Position numbers and translations under genes: made by a program
Source of the DNA: Microtetraspora sp. NBRC 16547
GTDB taxonomy: Bacteria > Actinomycetota > Actinomycetes > Streptosporangiales > Streptosporangiaceae
DNA: 64,000 nt
Reading direction: 5' to 3'
Assembly: GCF_030268965.1 (NCBI RefSeq)
Contig: NZ_BSSE01000004.1
Span: 248,001 to 312,000, forward strand
Notes under the pieces: model-generated
Database searches by the model: none
The model's input: the letters and a program-made list of their open reading frames with translations, nothing else
Told to the model about the DNA's origin: nothing
Shown here: positions 17,966-26,399 of the stretch, piece by piece
How the letters are laid out: every line of letters begins with the position of its first letter
How positions within the stretch are numbered: position 1 is the stretch's first letter

Positions 17966-19150
17966 GTGCGTAGGTCGTACAAGTTCCTGCTGCGCCCCAC
18001 CGGCAAGCAGGCCGCCACGCTCGCGCAGTGCTTGGAAGATCACCGGGTGTTGTACAACGCGGCGTTGGAGCACCGCCGTACCGCCTACCACAAGGCGGGC
18101 GTGACCGTACGCTACGGCGACCAGTCCGGGGAGTTGAAGCACATCCGCTCCGATGACCCCGCCGGGCAGGGCCGGTGGTCGTTCTCCTCCCAGCAGGCCA
18201 CGCTCCGCCGGTTGGAGAAGGCGTTCGCCGCGTTCTTCCGCCGCGTCAAGGCCGGGCAGAAGCCGGGGTTCCCCCGCTTCAAGGGGCGGGGCTGGTTCGA
18301 CACTGTGGAGTGGCCGAAGGACGGTGACGGCTGCCGGTGGGACTCTCAACCGGAGCACCCCACCGCGACGTTCGTCCGCCTTCAAGGGGTCGGGCATGTC
18401 CGTGTGCATCAGCACCGCCCCGTGCTCGGCAGGGTGAAGACGATCAGTATCAAGCGGGAAGGCAACCGCTGGTACGTGATCCTGTCCTGCGATGACGTGC
18501 CCACGCAAGCCCTTCCTGCGACCGGCGCGGTCGTCGGGCTGGACGTGGGCGTTGCGTCGCTGGTCACGACCAGCGACGGGGAACACCTGGCCAACCCGCG
18601 CCACCTGCAGGCGTCCGCCGGACGTCTTGCGGCGGCACAGCGGGATCTCGCCCGCAAGAAGCGGGGCTCCAAGCGGCGACGCAAGGCCGTGGCCCGTGTC
18701 GCGGTGGTGCATGCGAAGGTCCGCCGCCAGCGCCTGGATGGCGCGCACAAGGCCGCGCTCGCGTTGGTCCGTGACTACGGCGTGATCGTGCATGAGGATC
18801 TGCGGATCGCGAACATGACCCGCTCGGCCGCCGGCACGATCCAAGCCCCTGGTCGGAACGTCGCACAAAAGTCCGGGTTGAACCGGAGCATCTTGGACGC
18901 GGGTTGGGGGGTGTTCCTGACGGTCCTCGCGCACAAGGCTGAAAGCGCCGGTCGAGAGCTGATCGCGGTGAACCCCGCCAACACTTCCCGCACGTGCGCC
19001 CGCTGCGGGCACTGCGCGAAGGAGAACCGCGTCACCCAGGCCGAGTTCATCTGTATGGCGTGCGGGCATACCGCGCATGCCGACGTGAACGCGGCTGTCA
19101 ATATCCTCAGGGCAGGGCTTGTCCTTCGCGACGCTGCGGAAGCGGCTTAG
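17966..19150 (+). CDS. tnpB: TnpB RNA-guided endonuclease (IS605 OrfB type)
   Basis: A 394-residue TnpB that appears intact. The N-terminal WED/REC-like part begins YKFLLRPT; the split RuvC site has D193 in GLDVGVASL, E277 in VHEDLRIANM and D373 in HADVNAAVNI. The zinc ribbon has C-x2-C (CARCGHC) and C-x2-C (CMACGHT) pairs. TnpB nucleases are guided by an omega RNA made from the element's 3' end and cut DNA next to a short TAM. The GTG at 17966 follows GGGAGG by five bases; a GTG six bases earlier is possible. There is no TnpA partner. Confidence 0.92.
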   Translation: MRRSYKFLLRPTGKQAATLAQCLEDHRVLYNAALEHRRTAYHKAGVTVRYGDQSGELKHIRSDDPAGQGRWSFSSQQATLRRLEKAFAAFFRRVKAGQKPGFPRFKGRGWFDTVEWPKDGDGCRWDSQPEHPTATFVRLQGVGHVRVHQHRPVLGRVKTISIKREGNRWYVILSCDDVPTQALPATGAVVGLDVGVASLVTTSDGEHLANPRHLQASAGRLAAAQRDLARKKRGSKRRRKAVARVAVVHAKVRRQRLDGAHKAALALVRDYGVIVHEDLRIANMTRSAAGTIQAPGRNVAQKSGLNRSILDAGWGVFLTVLAHKAESAGRELIAVNPANTSRTCARCGHCAKENRVTQAEFICMACGHTAHADVNAAVNILRAGLVLRDAAEAA

Positions 19151-19186
19151 CGAGAAGCCGCTCCCTTCAGGGAGCGGAGGAGTCAC
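19030..19186 (+). ncRNA. Candidate omega RNA (TnpB guide scaffold)
   Basis: By analogy with characterised IS200/IS605 TnpB systems, the guide scaffold spans the 3' end of tnpB and the right end of the element. Here that region closes with the hairpin CCGCTCCC-TTCA-GGGAGCGG (19158-19177) and AGGAGTCAC (19178-19186). The guide would start at 19187, inside the flanking DNA. The 5' limit given is arbitrary. A further imperfect hairpin follows at 19182-19206 and may lie in the guide or in flanking sequence. Confidence 0.5.
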
Positions 19187-19317
19187 TCGTAAGGAACTTC
19201 CTCCGAGTAGGAAACCGGCCACCCCCCGCTACGGCGCACAGAGTAATCGAACAACCCCTAAGGGTAATGTCCCGCCCATGCCCTGGGCCGGTGGCGCGCA
19301 AGCACCTGGAGGAGATC

Positions 19318-19578
19318 GTGACCACGACGAGCCACGACTACGAGAGCATGGCCGGCCAATACCTGTCCCACTGGATCGACCGAGGCCGCCAAGAGGGCCT
19401 TCAGGAAGGTCGCGCGGAGGGTGAGGCGGCGGCGGTTCTGGCGGTGCTCGATGCCCGGGGGCTGGAGATCTCTCCTGATGCCCGTGATCGGATCACGCGT
19501 TGCTCCGACCTTCACCAGTTGGAGGCCTGGATCCGCAGGGCTGTGACCGTGACGTCCGCGGACGACCTCTTCACCTGA
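19318..19578 (+). pseudogene. C-terminal fragment of an Rpn-type nuclease/transposase gene
   Basis: The frame encodes 86 residues from a GTG with a GGAGGAG site. It consists only of the charged tail seen at the C-terminus of actinobacterial Rpn/PD-(D/E)XK 'putative transposase' proteins: TTTSHDYES, a Gly/Arg/Glu helix (RQEGLQEGRAEGE), LEISPDARDRITRCSDL, and a closing DDLF. In-frame similarity starts a little upstream (LEEIV near 19308). The N-terminal nuclease domain is missing, so this is a remnant, cut off about 100 bp downstream of the TnpB element end. The assignment rests on recollection of the family tail. Confidence 0.6.
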
Positions 19579-19641
19579 GCCCGACGGTCTGCGACAAGGC
19601 GAGGCTGGTGCCGGCGCCGATGCCTGGCCGTACGCCGCCGA

Positions 19642-19711
19642 CCGAGACGGCATGAGCAGCGGGAAGGCCCCTTCCTCGATCGGAAGGGGCCTTCCCCTGG
19701 AACCGTCTCGG
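19642..19711. terminator. Strong bidirectional terminator before the class I fumarase
   Basis: A 15-bp perfect stem, GGGAAGGCCCCTTCC (19661-19675) with GGAAGGGGCCTTCCC (19682-19696), closes a 6-nt loop. An outer 9-bp pair, CCGAGACGG (19642-19650) and CCGTCTCGG (19703-19711), flanks it. It lies between convergent units: the nuclease fragment and the fumarase. It is one of the strongest stem-loops in the window. Confidence 0.75.
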
Positions 19712-19795
19712 CCAGTCGGACATCGGACAGTCACGTGGCCTGATCGGCAGGCCGTGAGGCGGAAGAGCCGAGGACCGTTACCGGCGGACGCTTCG

Positions 19796-21469
19796 CTATC
19801 GGGTGTTTCGGCTCGGGATGCCGACGAAGGTGGCTCCTCCGTCCTGCTGGCGCTGGTCGAAGAAGTCGTTGCCCTTGTCGTCGACCACGATGAAGGCGGG
19901 GAAGTCGACGACCTCGATCTTCCAGACGGCCTCCATGCCGAGTTCGGGGTACTCCAGGACCTCGACCTTCTTGATGCAGTCCTGCGCGAGGCGCGCGGCG
20001 GGGCCGCCGATCGAGCCCAGGTAGAACCCGCCGTACTGCTGGCAGGCGTCCGTGACCTGCTTGGACCGGTTGCCCTTGGCGAGCATGACGAACGAGCCGC
20101 CCGCGGCCTGGAAGCGCTCCACGTACGAGTCCATGCGCCCGGCGGTCGTCGGGCCGAACGAGCCGGAGGCGTACCCCTCGGGGGTCTTGGCCGGGCCGGC
20201 GTAGTAGACCGCGTGGTTCTTCAGGTAGTCAGGCATCTCCTCGCCCGCGTCCAGCCTCTCGGCGATCTTGGCGTGGGCGATGTCGCGCGCGACGACGAGG
20301 GGTCCGGTGAGGGAGAGCCGCGTCTTGACCGGATATTTCGTGAGTTCGGCGAGGACCTCCGGCATCGGGCGGTTAAGGTCCACGCTGACGACGTCGTCCG
20401 AGAGGTGGTCGGCGGTGGTGTCGGGGAGGAACCGTGCCGGATCGGTCTCCAGCCGCTCCAGGAAGACACCCTCGGGAGTGATCTTCGCCAGGGCCTGCCG
20501 GTCGGCGCTGCAGCTCACCGCGATCGCGACCGGGCAGGACGCGCCGTGCCGCGGCAGCCGGATCACCCGCACGTCGTGGCAGAAGTACTTGCCGCCGAAC
20601 TGGGCGCCGATGCCGAGCTTCTGGGTGAGCTCGAAGACCTTCTTCTCCAGTTCGAGGTCGCGGAAGCCGTGCCCGCTGGTCGAACCCTCGGTGGGGATGC
20701 CGTCGAGGTAGCGGGCCGAGGCGTACTTGGCGGTCTTGAGCGCGAACTCGGCGCTGGTGCCGCCCACGACCACCGCCAGGTGGTACGGCGGGCAGGCGGC
20801 GGTGCCGAGCGAGCGGATCTTCTCCTCGAGGAACTGGAGCATCCGCTTCTCGTTCAGGACGGCCTTGGTCTCCTGGTAGAGGAACGACTTGTTCGCCGAG
20901 CCGCCGCCCTTGGCCATGAACAGCAGCTTGTACTCGTCGGCGTGGCCGTACGGGTCCTCGGCGTACAGCTCGATCTGGGCGGGCAGGTTGTTGCCGGTGT
21001 TCTTCTCGTCCCACATGGTGAGCGGGGCCATCTGGGAGTAGCGCAGGTTCAGCTTGGTGTAGGCGTCGTACACGCCCCGGCTGATGTGCTCGGCGTCCCG
21101 GCCGTCGGTGAGGACGTGCCTGCCCCGCTTGCCCATGACGATCGCCGTGCCGGTGTCCTGGCACATCGGCAGCACGCCGCCGGCCGAGATGCTCGCGTTC
21201 TTCAGCAGGTCGAGGGCGACGAACCGGTCGTTGCCGCTGGACTCGGGATCATCGATGATCTTCCGGAGCTGGGCGAGGTGGGATGCCCGCAGATAGTGCG
21301 AAATGTCGTGGATCGCGGCTTCGGTGAGCAGGCGCAGCGCCTCCGGCTCGACCTCAAGGAACCTGCGGCCGGCCGCCTCGGTGATCCGTACCCCCTCTGT
21401 GGTGATCAGACGGTAATCCGTCTCGTCCGTGCCAAGCGGCAGCAGGTCGGTGTAGTCGAACTCGGGCAT
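19796..21469 (-). CDS. fumA: Class I fumarase (Fe-S fumarate hydratase)
   Basis: A 557-residue class I fumarate hydratase of the single-chain FumA/FumB type, using an oxygen-labile [4Fe-4S] cluster to hydrate fumarate to malate. Candidate cluster Cys residues lie in [10 protein letters not shown], in AACPPYH and in the VSCSADRQ region, as in the family. The second half carries the beta domain ([14 protein letters not shown], then [14 protein letters not shown]). It coexists with fumC (12592-14016), as also in Streptomyces. The upstream transporter frame overlaps its first 116 bp, so it may share that transcript. Confidence 0.94.
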   Translation of the reverse strand: MPEFDYTDLLPLGTDETDYRLITTEGVRITEAAGRRFLEVEPEALRLLTEAAIHDISHYLRASHLAQLRKIIDDPESSGNDRFVALDLLKNASISAGGVLPMCQDTGTAIVMGKRGRHVLTDGRDAEHISRGVYDAYTKLNLRYSQMAPLTMWDEKNTGNNLPAQIELYAEDPYGHADEYKLLFMAKGGGSANKSFLYQETKAVLNEKRMLQFLEEKIRSLGTAACPPYHLAVVVGGTSAEFALKTAKYASARYLDGIPTEGSTSGHGFRDLELEKKVFELTQKLGIGAQFGGKYFCHDVRVIRLPRHGASCPVAIAVSCSADRQALAKITPEGVFLERLETDPARFLPDTTADHLSDDVVSVDLNRPMPEVLAELTKYPVKTRLSLTGPLVVARDIAHAKIAERLDAGEEMPDYLKNHAVYYAGPAKTPEGYASGSFGPTTAGRMDSYVERFQAAGGSFVMLAKGNRSKQVTDACQQYGGFYLGSIGGPAARLAQDCIKKVEVLEYPELGMEAVWKIEVVDFPAFIVVDDKGNDFFDQRQQDGGATFVGIPSRNTR

Positions 21470-22550
21470 CGTCTTCGATCCTCTGATGTCTCGCCTGTTC
21501 CTCCGAGCGGAGGATATGCCCGTCCGCGCGTGGGCGTCGCCGAGGGGGCCGGTGGCCGGTACGCGGAGCGAGTCCGAGCAGGATGCCGGCGACGACGACG
21601 GCGGCGCCCCCCACGTCCGCGAGGGACGGCACGCCCAGGCCGAGGACCACGGAGGTCACAAGGGCGCCGATCGGGATCATCCCGGCGAACAGCCCCGCAC
21701 GATCCGGGCCGAGGCGGGGGAGCGCGCTGTACCAGAGGAAGAACGCCACGGCCGTCACGATCATCGCCTGGTAGCCGATGCCGAGCGCCTCCGCCGCCGT
21801 CGGTGTCCGCAGCATCGCCGTTCCGTCCATGATCAGCCCGATGACCAGCAGGTACGGCACGGCGAGCGCCGCGGCATAGGCCGAGACCCGGATCGCGCCC
21901 AGCCTCGGCAGCAGCGGCAGGGCGAGCAGGGAGAACAGCGCCTCGCAGGCGAGCGCGCCCAGCGACCAGAGCAGGCCGGGCAGGTTCCCGCTGCCCAGCC
22001 CGGTGGCCAGCGTCGCGCCCGCCATGACGACGACCGCCGAGGTGAGGATCCGCGGCGACGGCGCCGAGCGGGCCCCTCCCGCGACCAGCGGGCCGACCAG
22101 CGCCATGACCACGGGCGCGGCGCCGAGGACGGTGCCCGCGAGTGTCGGGCCCGCCGCCTTCGCGGCCTCGATGAGGCACACGTTGAACAGCACCAGCCCC
22201 GTCAGCGACAACGCGGAGAGCAGGGCGAGCTCCCGTGGCGTGAGCCGGAGTAGGCGGAGGCCACGGGCGCGGGCGGCGGCGAGCAGGACGACGGCCCCGG
22301 CGGCGTAGCGCAGGGCCTGCCCGCCGTACACGGGGTAGGTCCCGATGAGGTCGGACACCGCGGTCAGGGTGCCCACCGCGAACATCCCGGTCGCCGCGCC
22401 GGCCGCGGCCCGCCAGGTCGCGGCGGTGCTGGTTTCCGCGGCGCTGGTCTCCGCGGTGCTGGTTTCCGCGGTGCTGGTTTCCGCGGTGCTGGTTTCCGCG
22501 GTGCTGGTTTCCGCGGCGCTGGTCTCCGCAGTGCTGGTTTCTGGGGTCAC
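21354..22550 (-). CDS. EamA/DMT-family transporter with repeat N-terminus and run-on C-terminus
   Basis: A 398-residue frame with two EamA repeats and about ten TM helices (TM1 from about residue 45, last near 320). It is probably an exporter of a small metabolite or amino acid. The N-terminus is a low-complexity run of [10 protein letters not shown] units encoded by 15-bp DNA repeats. The last ~50 residues are hydrophilic and read out of frame into the first 116 bp of fumA, so the natural stop may have been lost. GTG 22550 has no ribosome site and may be leaderless; a start inside the repeat is possible. A MocR regulator is divergent with 68 bp between the starts. Confidence 0.78.
   Translation of the reverse strand: MTPETSTAETSAAETSTAETSTAETSTAETSTAETSAAETSTAATWRAAAGAATGMFAVGTLTAVSDLIGTYPVYGGQALRYAAGAVVLLAAARARGLRLLRLTPRELALLSALSLTGLVLFNVCLIEAAKAAGPTLAGTVLGAAPVVMALVGPLVAGGARSAPSPRILTSAVVVMAGATLATGLGSGNLPGLLWSLGALACEALFSLLALPLLPRLGAIRVSAYAAALAVPYLLVIGLIMDGTAMLRTPTAAEALGIGYQAMIVTAVAFFLWYSALPRLGPDRAGLFAGMIPIGALVTSVVLGLGVPSLADVGGAAVVVAGILLGLAPRTGHRPPRRRPRADGHILRSEEQARHQRIEDDARVRLHRPAAAWHGRDGLPSDHHRGGTDHRGGRPQVP
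22426..22545. repeat. Eight tandem 15-bp units at the transporter N-terminus
   Basis: Units of the type GTGCTGGTTTCCGCG run without gaps from 22426 to 22545; three copies vary and the last is degenerate. The period of 15 is a multiple of three, and the minus strand reads ETS(T/A)A repeats, so length changes would keep the transporter frame. Confidence 0.85.
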
Positions 22551-22587
22551 GACTGGCGATGCTAGAGAGACAATGGCTCACTAAAGG

Positions 22588-22619
22588 GGTCCAATCAGAC
22601 AGGGAAATCGAGGACCAAT
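22588..22619. promoter_or_regulatory. Direct repeat GGWCCAAT upstream of the MocR gene
   Basis: GGTCCAAT (22588-22595) and GGACCAAT (22612-22619) are direct repeats 24 bp apart, in the divergent region between the MocR-type regulator and the EamA transporter. Several MocR regulators bind direct repeats near their own promoter, so this is a candidate operator. Confidence 0.4.
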
Positions 22620-23977
22620 TGGCTGACCTCCATCTCGTGGTCGACCGAAGCAGGGGCGGCCTGGCCGGCCAGATCGCCAGGGAGCTCCGGGACTCGATCC
22701 GCTCCGGCCGGCTCGACCGGGGTGCCCGGCTGCCCGCCAGCCGCGATCTCGCCAGAGACCTCGGCCTGTCCCGCGGTGTCGTGGTCGAGGCGTACGAGCA
22801 GCTCGTCGCGGAGGGCTTCCTGGAGGCCAGGGTCGGAGCGGGCACCCGGGTCGCCGCCGCTCCCGTGGGCCGCTCTCCGGAGGTGCGTTCCGCTGATCCC
22901 GGGCCGACCTCCTACGGCCGTCGTCCGACCTCCCCGGACCTGTCGGCCTTCCCGAGGCAGGCGTGGCTGGCCGCGATCCGCCACGTGCTGGCGACCCTGC
23001 CGGGCGAGCTCCTCGACTACGGCGACCCCGGCGGCGTGCCCGAACTGCGCGAGGAGCTGGCCGGCTATCTGCGCCGGGTGCGCGCGGCCGACGCGGATAC
23101 CGGGCAAGTGGTGATCGTCACCGGCGTCGCCCAGGGACTGAGCCTGGTCGTGCAGACCCTCGCGGCGGGCGGGAACCGGGTCGCGCTCGCGGTGGAGGAG
23201 CCGACGAGCCCGCGGCAGCTCCCGCTGCTGCGCCGGGCCGGCGCCGAGCTGACCGGGGTACCGGTCGACGCCGAGGGGATCGACGTCGCGGCGCTCGCCC
23301 GGACGGGGGCGCGGGCGGTGCTGCTCACCCCGGCCCATCACTACCCGACGGGCGTGGTGCTGTCCCCGCGCCGCCGCGCGGAGCTGATCGCGTGGGCCGC
23401 CGAAACCGGCGCGATCCTGCTGGAGGACGACTACGACGCCGAGCTCAGGTTCGACCGAGACCCCGTCGGCTGCCTGCAGGGACTCGCTCCGGACCGCGTC
23501 GTGCTCGCCGGGAGCGTGAGCAAGGCCCTCGCCCCGGGCCTGCGCCTCGGCTGGATCGTGGCGCCCCCGGACATCGCCCGGTCGGTACGGCGTGCCCGGG
23601 GGGAGCTCGACCTCGGCTCTCCTGTGATCGATCAGTACGCCCTCGCCCGGTTCATCAGGACTGGCCTCTACGACCGGCACCTGCGGCGGATGCGCAGGGA
23701 GTATCGGCGCCGGAGGGACGCGCTGGTCCGGGCGCTCGCGGAGCACCTGCCCGAGCTGAGGGTGCACGGCATTTCGGCCGGCTTGCACCTATACGCCGAG
23801 CTGCCCGGAGGCTGGGAGGAACGGCGGACCGCCGAGGCCGCGCGGGCGTGCGGACTCGCCGTCGATCCGCTCCCGTCCGCCCTGGTGATCGGCTTCGCCC
23901 GCCTTCCCGAGCACCGGATCGCCGAGGCCGTACGCGACCTGGGAGCGACGATAGATCGTCAGAATGTCTGGACATAA
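22619..23977 (+). CDS. MocR-type regulator (GntR HTH + aminotransferase domain)
   Basis: A 452-residue fusion. The N-terminal GntR winged helix (LARDLGLSRGVVVEAYEQL at about 46-64) is joined to a fold-type I aminotransferase-like domain, in which GSVSKALAPGLRLGW carries the expected PLP lysine. MocR proteins sense PLP with an amino-acid or vitamin B6 ligand and control a divergent gene; here that gene is the EamA transporter. TTG 22619 follows GAGGA and starts just before the conserved LVVDRS; an ATG at 22559 would overlap the divergent promoter. Confidence 0.88.
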   Translation: MADLHLVVDRSRGGLAGQIARELRDSIRSGRLDRGARLPASRDLARDLGLSRGVVVEAYEQLVAEGFLEARVGAGTRVAAAPVGRSPEVRSADPGPTSYGRRPTSPDLSAFPRQAWLAAIRHVLATLPGELLDYGDPGGVPELREELAGYLRRVRAADADTGQVVIVTGVAQGLSLVVQTLAAGGNRVALAVEEPTSPRQLPLLRRAGAELTGVPVDAEGIDVAALARTGARAVLLTPAHHYPTGVVLSPRRRAELIAWAAETGAILLEDDYDAELRFDRDPVGCLQGLAPDRVVLAGSVSKALAPGLRLGWIVAPPDIARSVRRARGELDLGSPVIDQYALARFIRTGLYDRHLRRMRREYRRRRDALVRALAEHLPELRVHGISAGLHLYAELPGGWEERRTAEAARACGLAVDPLPSALVIGFARLPEHRIAEAVRDLGATIDRQNVWT

Positions 23978-24028
23978 TCTTGACCCGAGGGTGGCAGGCA
24001 CGCCTGGATCCGGGAGACGTGGACGACC

Positions 24029-25240
24029 TCATGAAACGGTCAGGGGCGGCACAGGCGGCGTGCGCGGCTGGAAGCCTCGGGCCAGCACGATGATCACCGC
24101 GGCCAGCGCGAGCGGGGCGGCGAACGCGACCCGGTAGTCGGCCGCCTCGGCGATGCCGCCGACCAGGGCCGCCCCCACGATGAAGCCGACGTAGTTGAAC
24201 ATGTTGACCCTGGCGATGGCCACGCCGGTCCCGGCCGGGTCGAGCCGCCCGGCCGTCGAGAACGACTGCGGCGCCACCACCGACAGGCCGATCCCGGTGA
24301 GGGCGAAGCCCGCGATGGCCAGCGGCTGCGTGGGGGCGGCCACGATCGCGACGAAGCCCAGCGTGGCGACCGCGCCGCCGATCCTGACGATCATCGCCGG
24401 GCCGTACCTCTGGACGAATCGGTCCCCGCCCACCCTGACCAGGAACGTCGTCGCCTGGTAGGCGCCCAGCGCCAGCGGCACAACGGACGCGGACGCGTTC
24501 ATGATCTTCTCCATGAACACGGAGCCGAAGTTCGAGATCGACGCGTCGCCGACGTAGAGGAAGGCCATCGCCAGGCAGAGCGGGATGATCGGCTTCCACG
24601 GGAACCGCGCCTCCGTCCGGGTGGTTTCCGCGGCCACATGTTCCTCCTCGGGGAGGCAGAGCCAGTGCGCGGCGACCGCCGCGACGGCGGCGGCGGGCAC
24701 CATGGCGATCGCGAAGGTGGCCGGCAGGTCCAGGTGGCGGCCCGCCGCCGCCGACGCCCACAGCGCCCCGATGACCGCCGCCGCGCTCCAGAGCGCGTGG
24801 AACCCGGTCAGTACGGGCCGGCCGTACCGGCGCTCGACCGCGACGCCCTGCATGTTCATGCCCGCGTCCACTCCGCCGAGGCCGACGCCGAACAGCACGA
24901 GGGCGGCCACGAGGAGGGGGAGCGTGGGGGCGAGTCCGGTCAGCACCACGGCGACGCACGTCAGCGGCTGGAACCCGCGCAGGACGCGCCGGCTGCCGAA
25001 GCGCGCGGCGAGCGTGCCGGCCAGCACGCTACCCGCGCCCGCGATGACCGGCACGACGAGCAGCAGGATGGACAGCTCGCCGTCGCTCAGGCCGTGTTTG
25101 CGCTGCAATGCGGCGACCTGCGTGAGCAGCGTCGCGAACGTGAGGCCCTGGACGCAGAAGACGGCGAATGTGGCGAGCCGTGCCTGCCGGTCGCGCTTCA
25201 TGGGGTGCGATGAGGACGATGGCGGCGTGGGCGTCGGCAA
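24029..25240 (-). CDS. MFS transporter
   Basis: A 403-residue, 12-helix major-facilitator protein (drug/sugar antiporter-like group, with GLGGVDAGMNMQG in helix 4 and a long loop after helix 6). The substrate cannot be read from the sequence. The TTG at 25240 follows GGAGG by five bases; an ATG 39 bp downstream (25201) has no ribosome site but gives a more usual N-terminus. It converges on the MocR gene with 51 bp between stops. No regulator is adjacent. Confidence 0.85.
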   Translation of the reverse strand: MPTPTPPSSSSHPMKRDRQARLATFAVFCVQGLTFATLLTQVAALQRKHGLSDGELSILLLVVPVIAGAGSVLAGTLAARFGSRRVLRGFQPLTCVAVVLTGLAPTLPLLVAALVLFGVGLGGVDAGMNMQGVAVERRYGRPVLTGFHALWSAAAVIGALWASAAAGRHLDLPATFAIAMVPAAAVAAVAAHWLCLPEEEHVAAETTRTEARFPWKPIIPLCLAMAFLYVGDASISNFGSVFMEKIMNASASVVPLALGAYQATTFLVRVGGDRFVQRYGPAMIVRIGGAVATLGFVAIVAAPTQPLAIAGFALTGIGLSVVAPQSFSTAGRLDPAGTGVAIARVNMFNYVGFIVGAALVGGIAEAADYRVAFAAPLALAAVIIVLARGFQPRTPPVPPLTVS

Positions 25241-25300
25241 CGCGGCCTCCGGAGGGAGAACATGAGGGGGGTTCAGGTTATGGCGTGCCGATTACGCGGT

Positions 25301-25538
25301 CAATGGTCCGGACTAGGGAGTGTTTTGTGGATCTTTGCCGTAGCGAGGATCGGCCAGATGGATGCCGCGCAAGGCGGAGGAGGAGGTCGGAGCGGAGCCT
25401 CCGGCCGACACTCCCGGGCCCCGCGGAAAGTCCGAGCTTGCGAGGAGTTTTCGTGGGTGGGGCGACAACGCCGCGAGGCGCCATCTGGGCGACCGCAGTA
25501 GGCCAAAAAGATCCACGAAACACGACCTCGTGCCATTG
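25301..25538. repeat. 238-bp imperfect inverted-repeat element
   Basis: The 392-bp gap between the MFS and DUF1707 genes is largely filled by this element. GTGTTTTGTGGATCTTT (25320-25336) is matched 16/17 by the reverse complement of 25507-25523. GGCCAGATGG (25352-25361) matches the complement of 25481-25490 at 9/10, and outer CAATGG/CCATTG pairs lie at 25301 and 25533. The arms are about 60 bp; the core is about 110 bp and GC-rich. No transposase is encoded. It resembles a MITE or the relic of a palindromic element. Confidence 0.55.
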
Positions 25539-25632
25539 GTCCCGCACGCCTCTCGCCCAATCCCGTCCCGTCGGGCCTCGACAGGAGGAGAGGGCTGGTC
25601 CCTTCGGGCGCGGCAGCGCTTAGTCTCGACAT

Positions 25633-26295
25633 GTGAGCTTCGAGTCCCGCGCGAGTAACTTCATCTCCGCATTCCTGGGCTCCGGGCCGTCCGGAGCTGC
25701 CGGACCGGCCGGTCCCTCTCCGTCCGAGCTGCGGGCGTCCGACGCCGACAGGGAGCAGGTGATCGGCATCCTGCGAGACGCCCACACCGACGGGCGGCTC
25801 ACCCTCACCGAGCACGAGGAGCGGGTGGAGCGCGCCTACACCGCCCGCACGCTGGGCGAGCTCGTCGGGCTCACGGCGGACCTCGTCCCGCCGGAGCGCC
25901 AGCCGTTCCTCATGGACGGCCGTCCCGTCGTCGCCCTCTTCCGCACGGAGAACCGCGGCGGCCGCTGGGTCGTGCCCTCGGAGGTGCCGGTCACCTCGCT
26001 CGGCGGACGGGTCACGATGGATCTGTGTGAGGCGTTGCTGCAGTCCCGCCGCGTGGTCGTGCGGCTCGCTGTGATGGCCGGGACCGTGACCCTCGTCGTG
26101 CCGGAGGGGGTCCGCGTCGTCAGCGCGCCGGACGCCCGGATCAAGGCGTTCCATGACGAGGTACGGCTGCCGCCCGGCGCGACCGACTACGCGCCGGACG
26201 CGCCCGTCATCGAGCTCGCGGGGTTCGTCTACGGCGGCAAGGTCATCGCCCGGTCGCCGAAACGCCCCAAGAAGGGCCTGTTCCGCCGGTCCTGA
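25633..26295 (+). CDS. DUF1707/LiaF-like protein
   Basis: A 220-residue protein. The first 40 residues are Gly/Pro/Ala-rich; DUF1707 follows (LRASDADREQVIGILRDAHTDGRL, then EHEERVERAYTARTLGEL), and a C-terminal LiaF-type beta region (SLGGRVTMDL, VVPEGVRV). No TM helix is visible. DUF1707 proteins are common, poorly understood actinobacterial envelope-associated proteins; the beta domain resembles the ligand/partner domain of LiaF cell-wall-stress modulators. The start is GTG. It stands alone, converging on glpX across a double hairpin. Confidence 0.82.
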   Translation: MSFESRASNFISAFLGSGPSGAAGPAGPSPSELRASDADREQVIGILRDAHTDGRLTLTEHEERVERAYTARTLGELVGLTADLVPPERQPFLMDGRPVVALFRTENRGGRWVVPSEVPVTSLGGRVTMDLCEALLQSRRVVVRLAVMAGTVTLVVPEGVRVVSAPDARIKAFHDEVRLPPGATDYAPDAPVIELAGFVYGGKVIARSPKRPKKGLFRRS

Positions 26296-26299
26296 TCAG

Positions 26300-26367
26300 G
26301 CCGCCGGCATACGGCGGCGCCATGGCTCCCCGGGACGGGATCCGCGGATGGATCCAGGCGTCCCGGG
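26300..26367. terminator. Bidirectional double-hairpin terminator
   Basis: GCCGCCG (26300-26306) pairs with CGGCGGC (26312-26318). Next to it CCCGGGACG (26329-26337) pairs with CGTCCCGGG (26359-26367), with two GGATCC boxes (26338-26343, 26350-26355) extending the stem inside. It separates the convergent DUF1707 and glpX genes. Confidence 0.65.
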
Positions 26368-26399
26368 ACCGGTGGGCGGCTCAGACAGGGTGTCGAGGC

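Larger units (their letters stand above)
17863..19186 (+). mobile_element. Stand-alone TnpB element (IS200/IS605-like, no TnpA)
   Basis: The proposed element runs from a left imperfect hairpin (17863-17882; CCGCC and GGCGG arms with a GC-TTCA-GC tip) through tnpB to a right 8-bp perfect hairpin (19158-19177) followed by AGGAGTCAC. Both hairpins carry the same TTCA loop, as expected for subterminal hairpins of IS200/IS605 elements. No Y1 transposase gene is present, so it cannot move alone. The right boundary is more certain than the left. It lies directly upstream of a truncated Rpn-type nuclease gene. Confidence 0.65.

Noticed and set aside
22426-22545. Repeat block considered as a CRISPR array
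   Set aside because: The 15-bp units are contiguous with no spacers and are translated in frame.
25313-25516. Short frames on both strands of the inverted-repeat element
   Set aside because: The two strands give similar peptides only because of the inverted repeat; no ribosome site or family feature supports translation.
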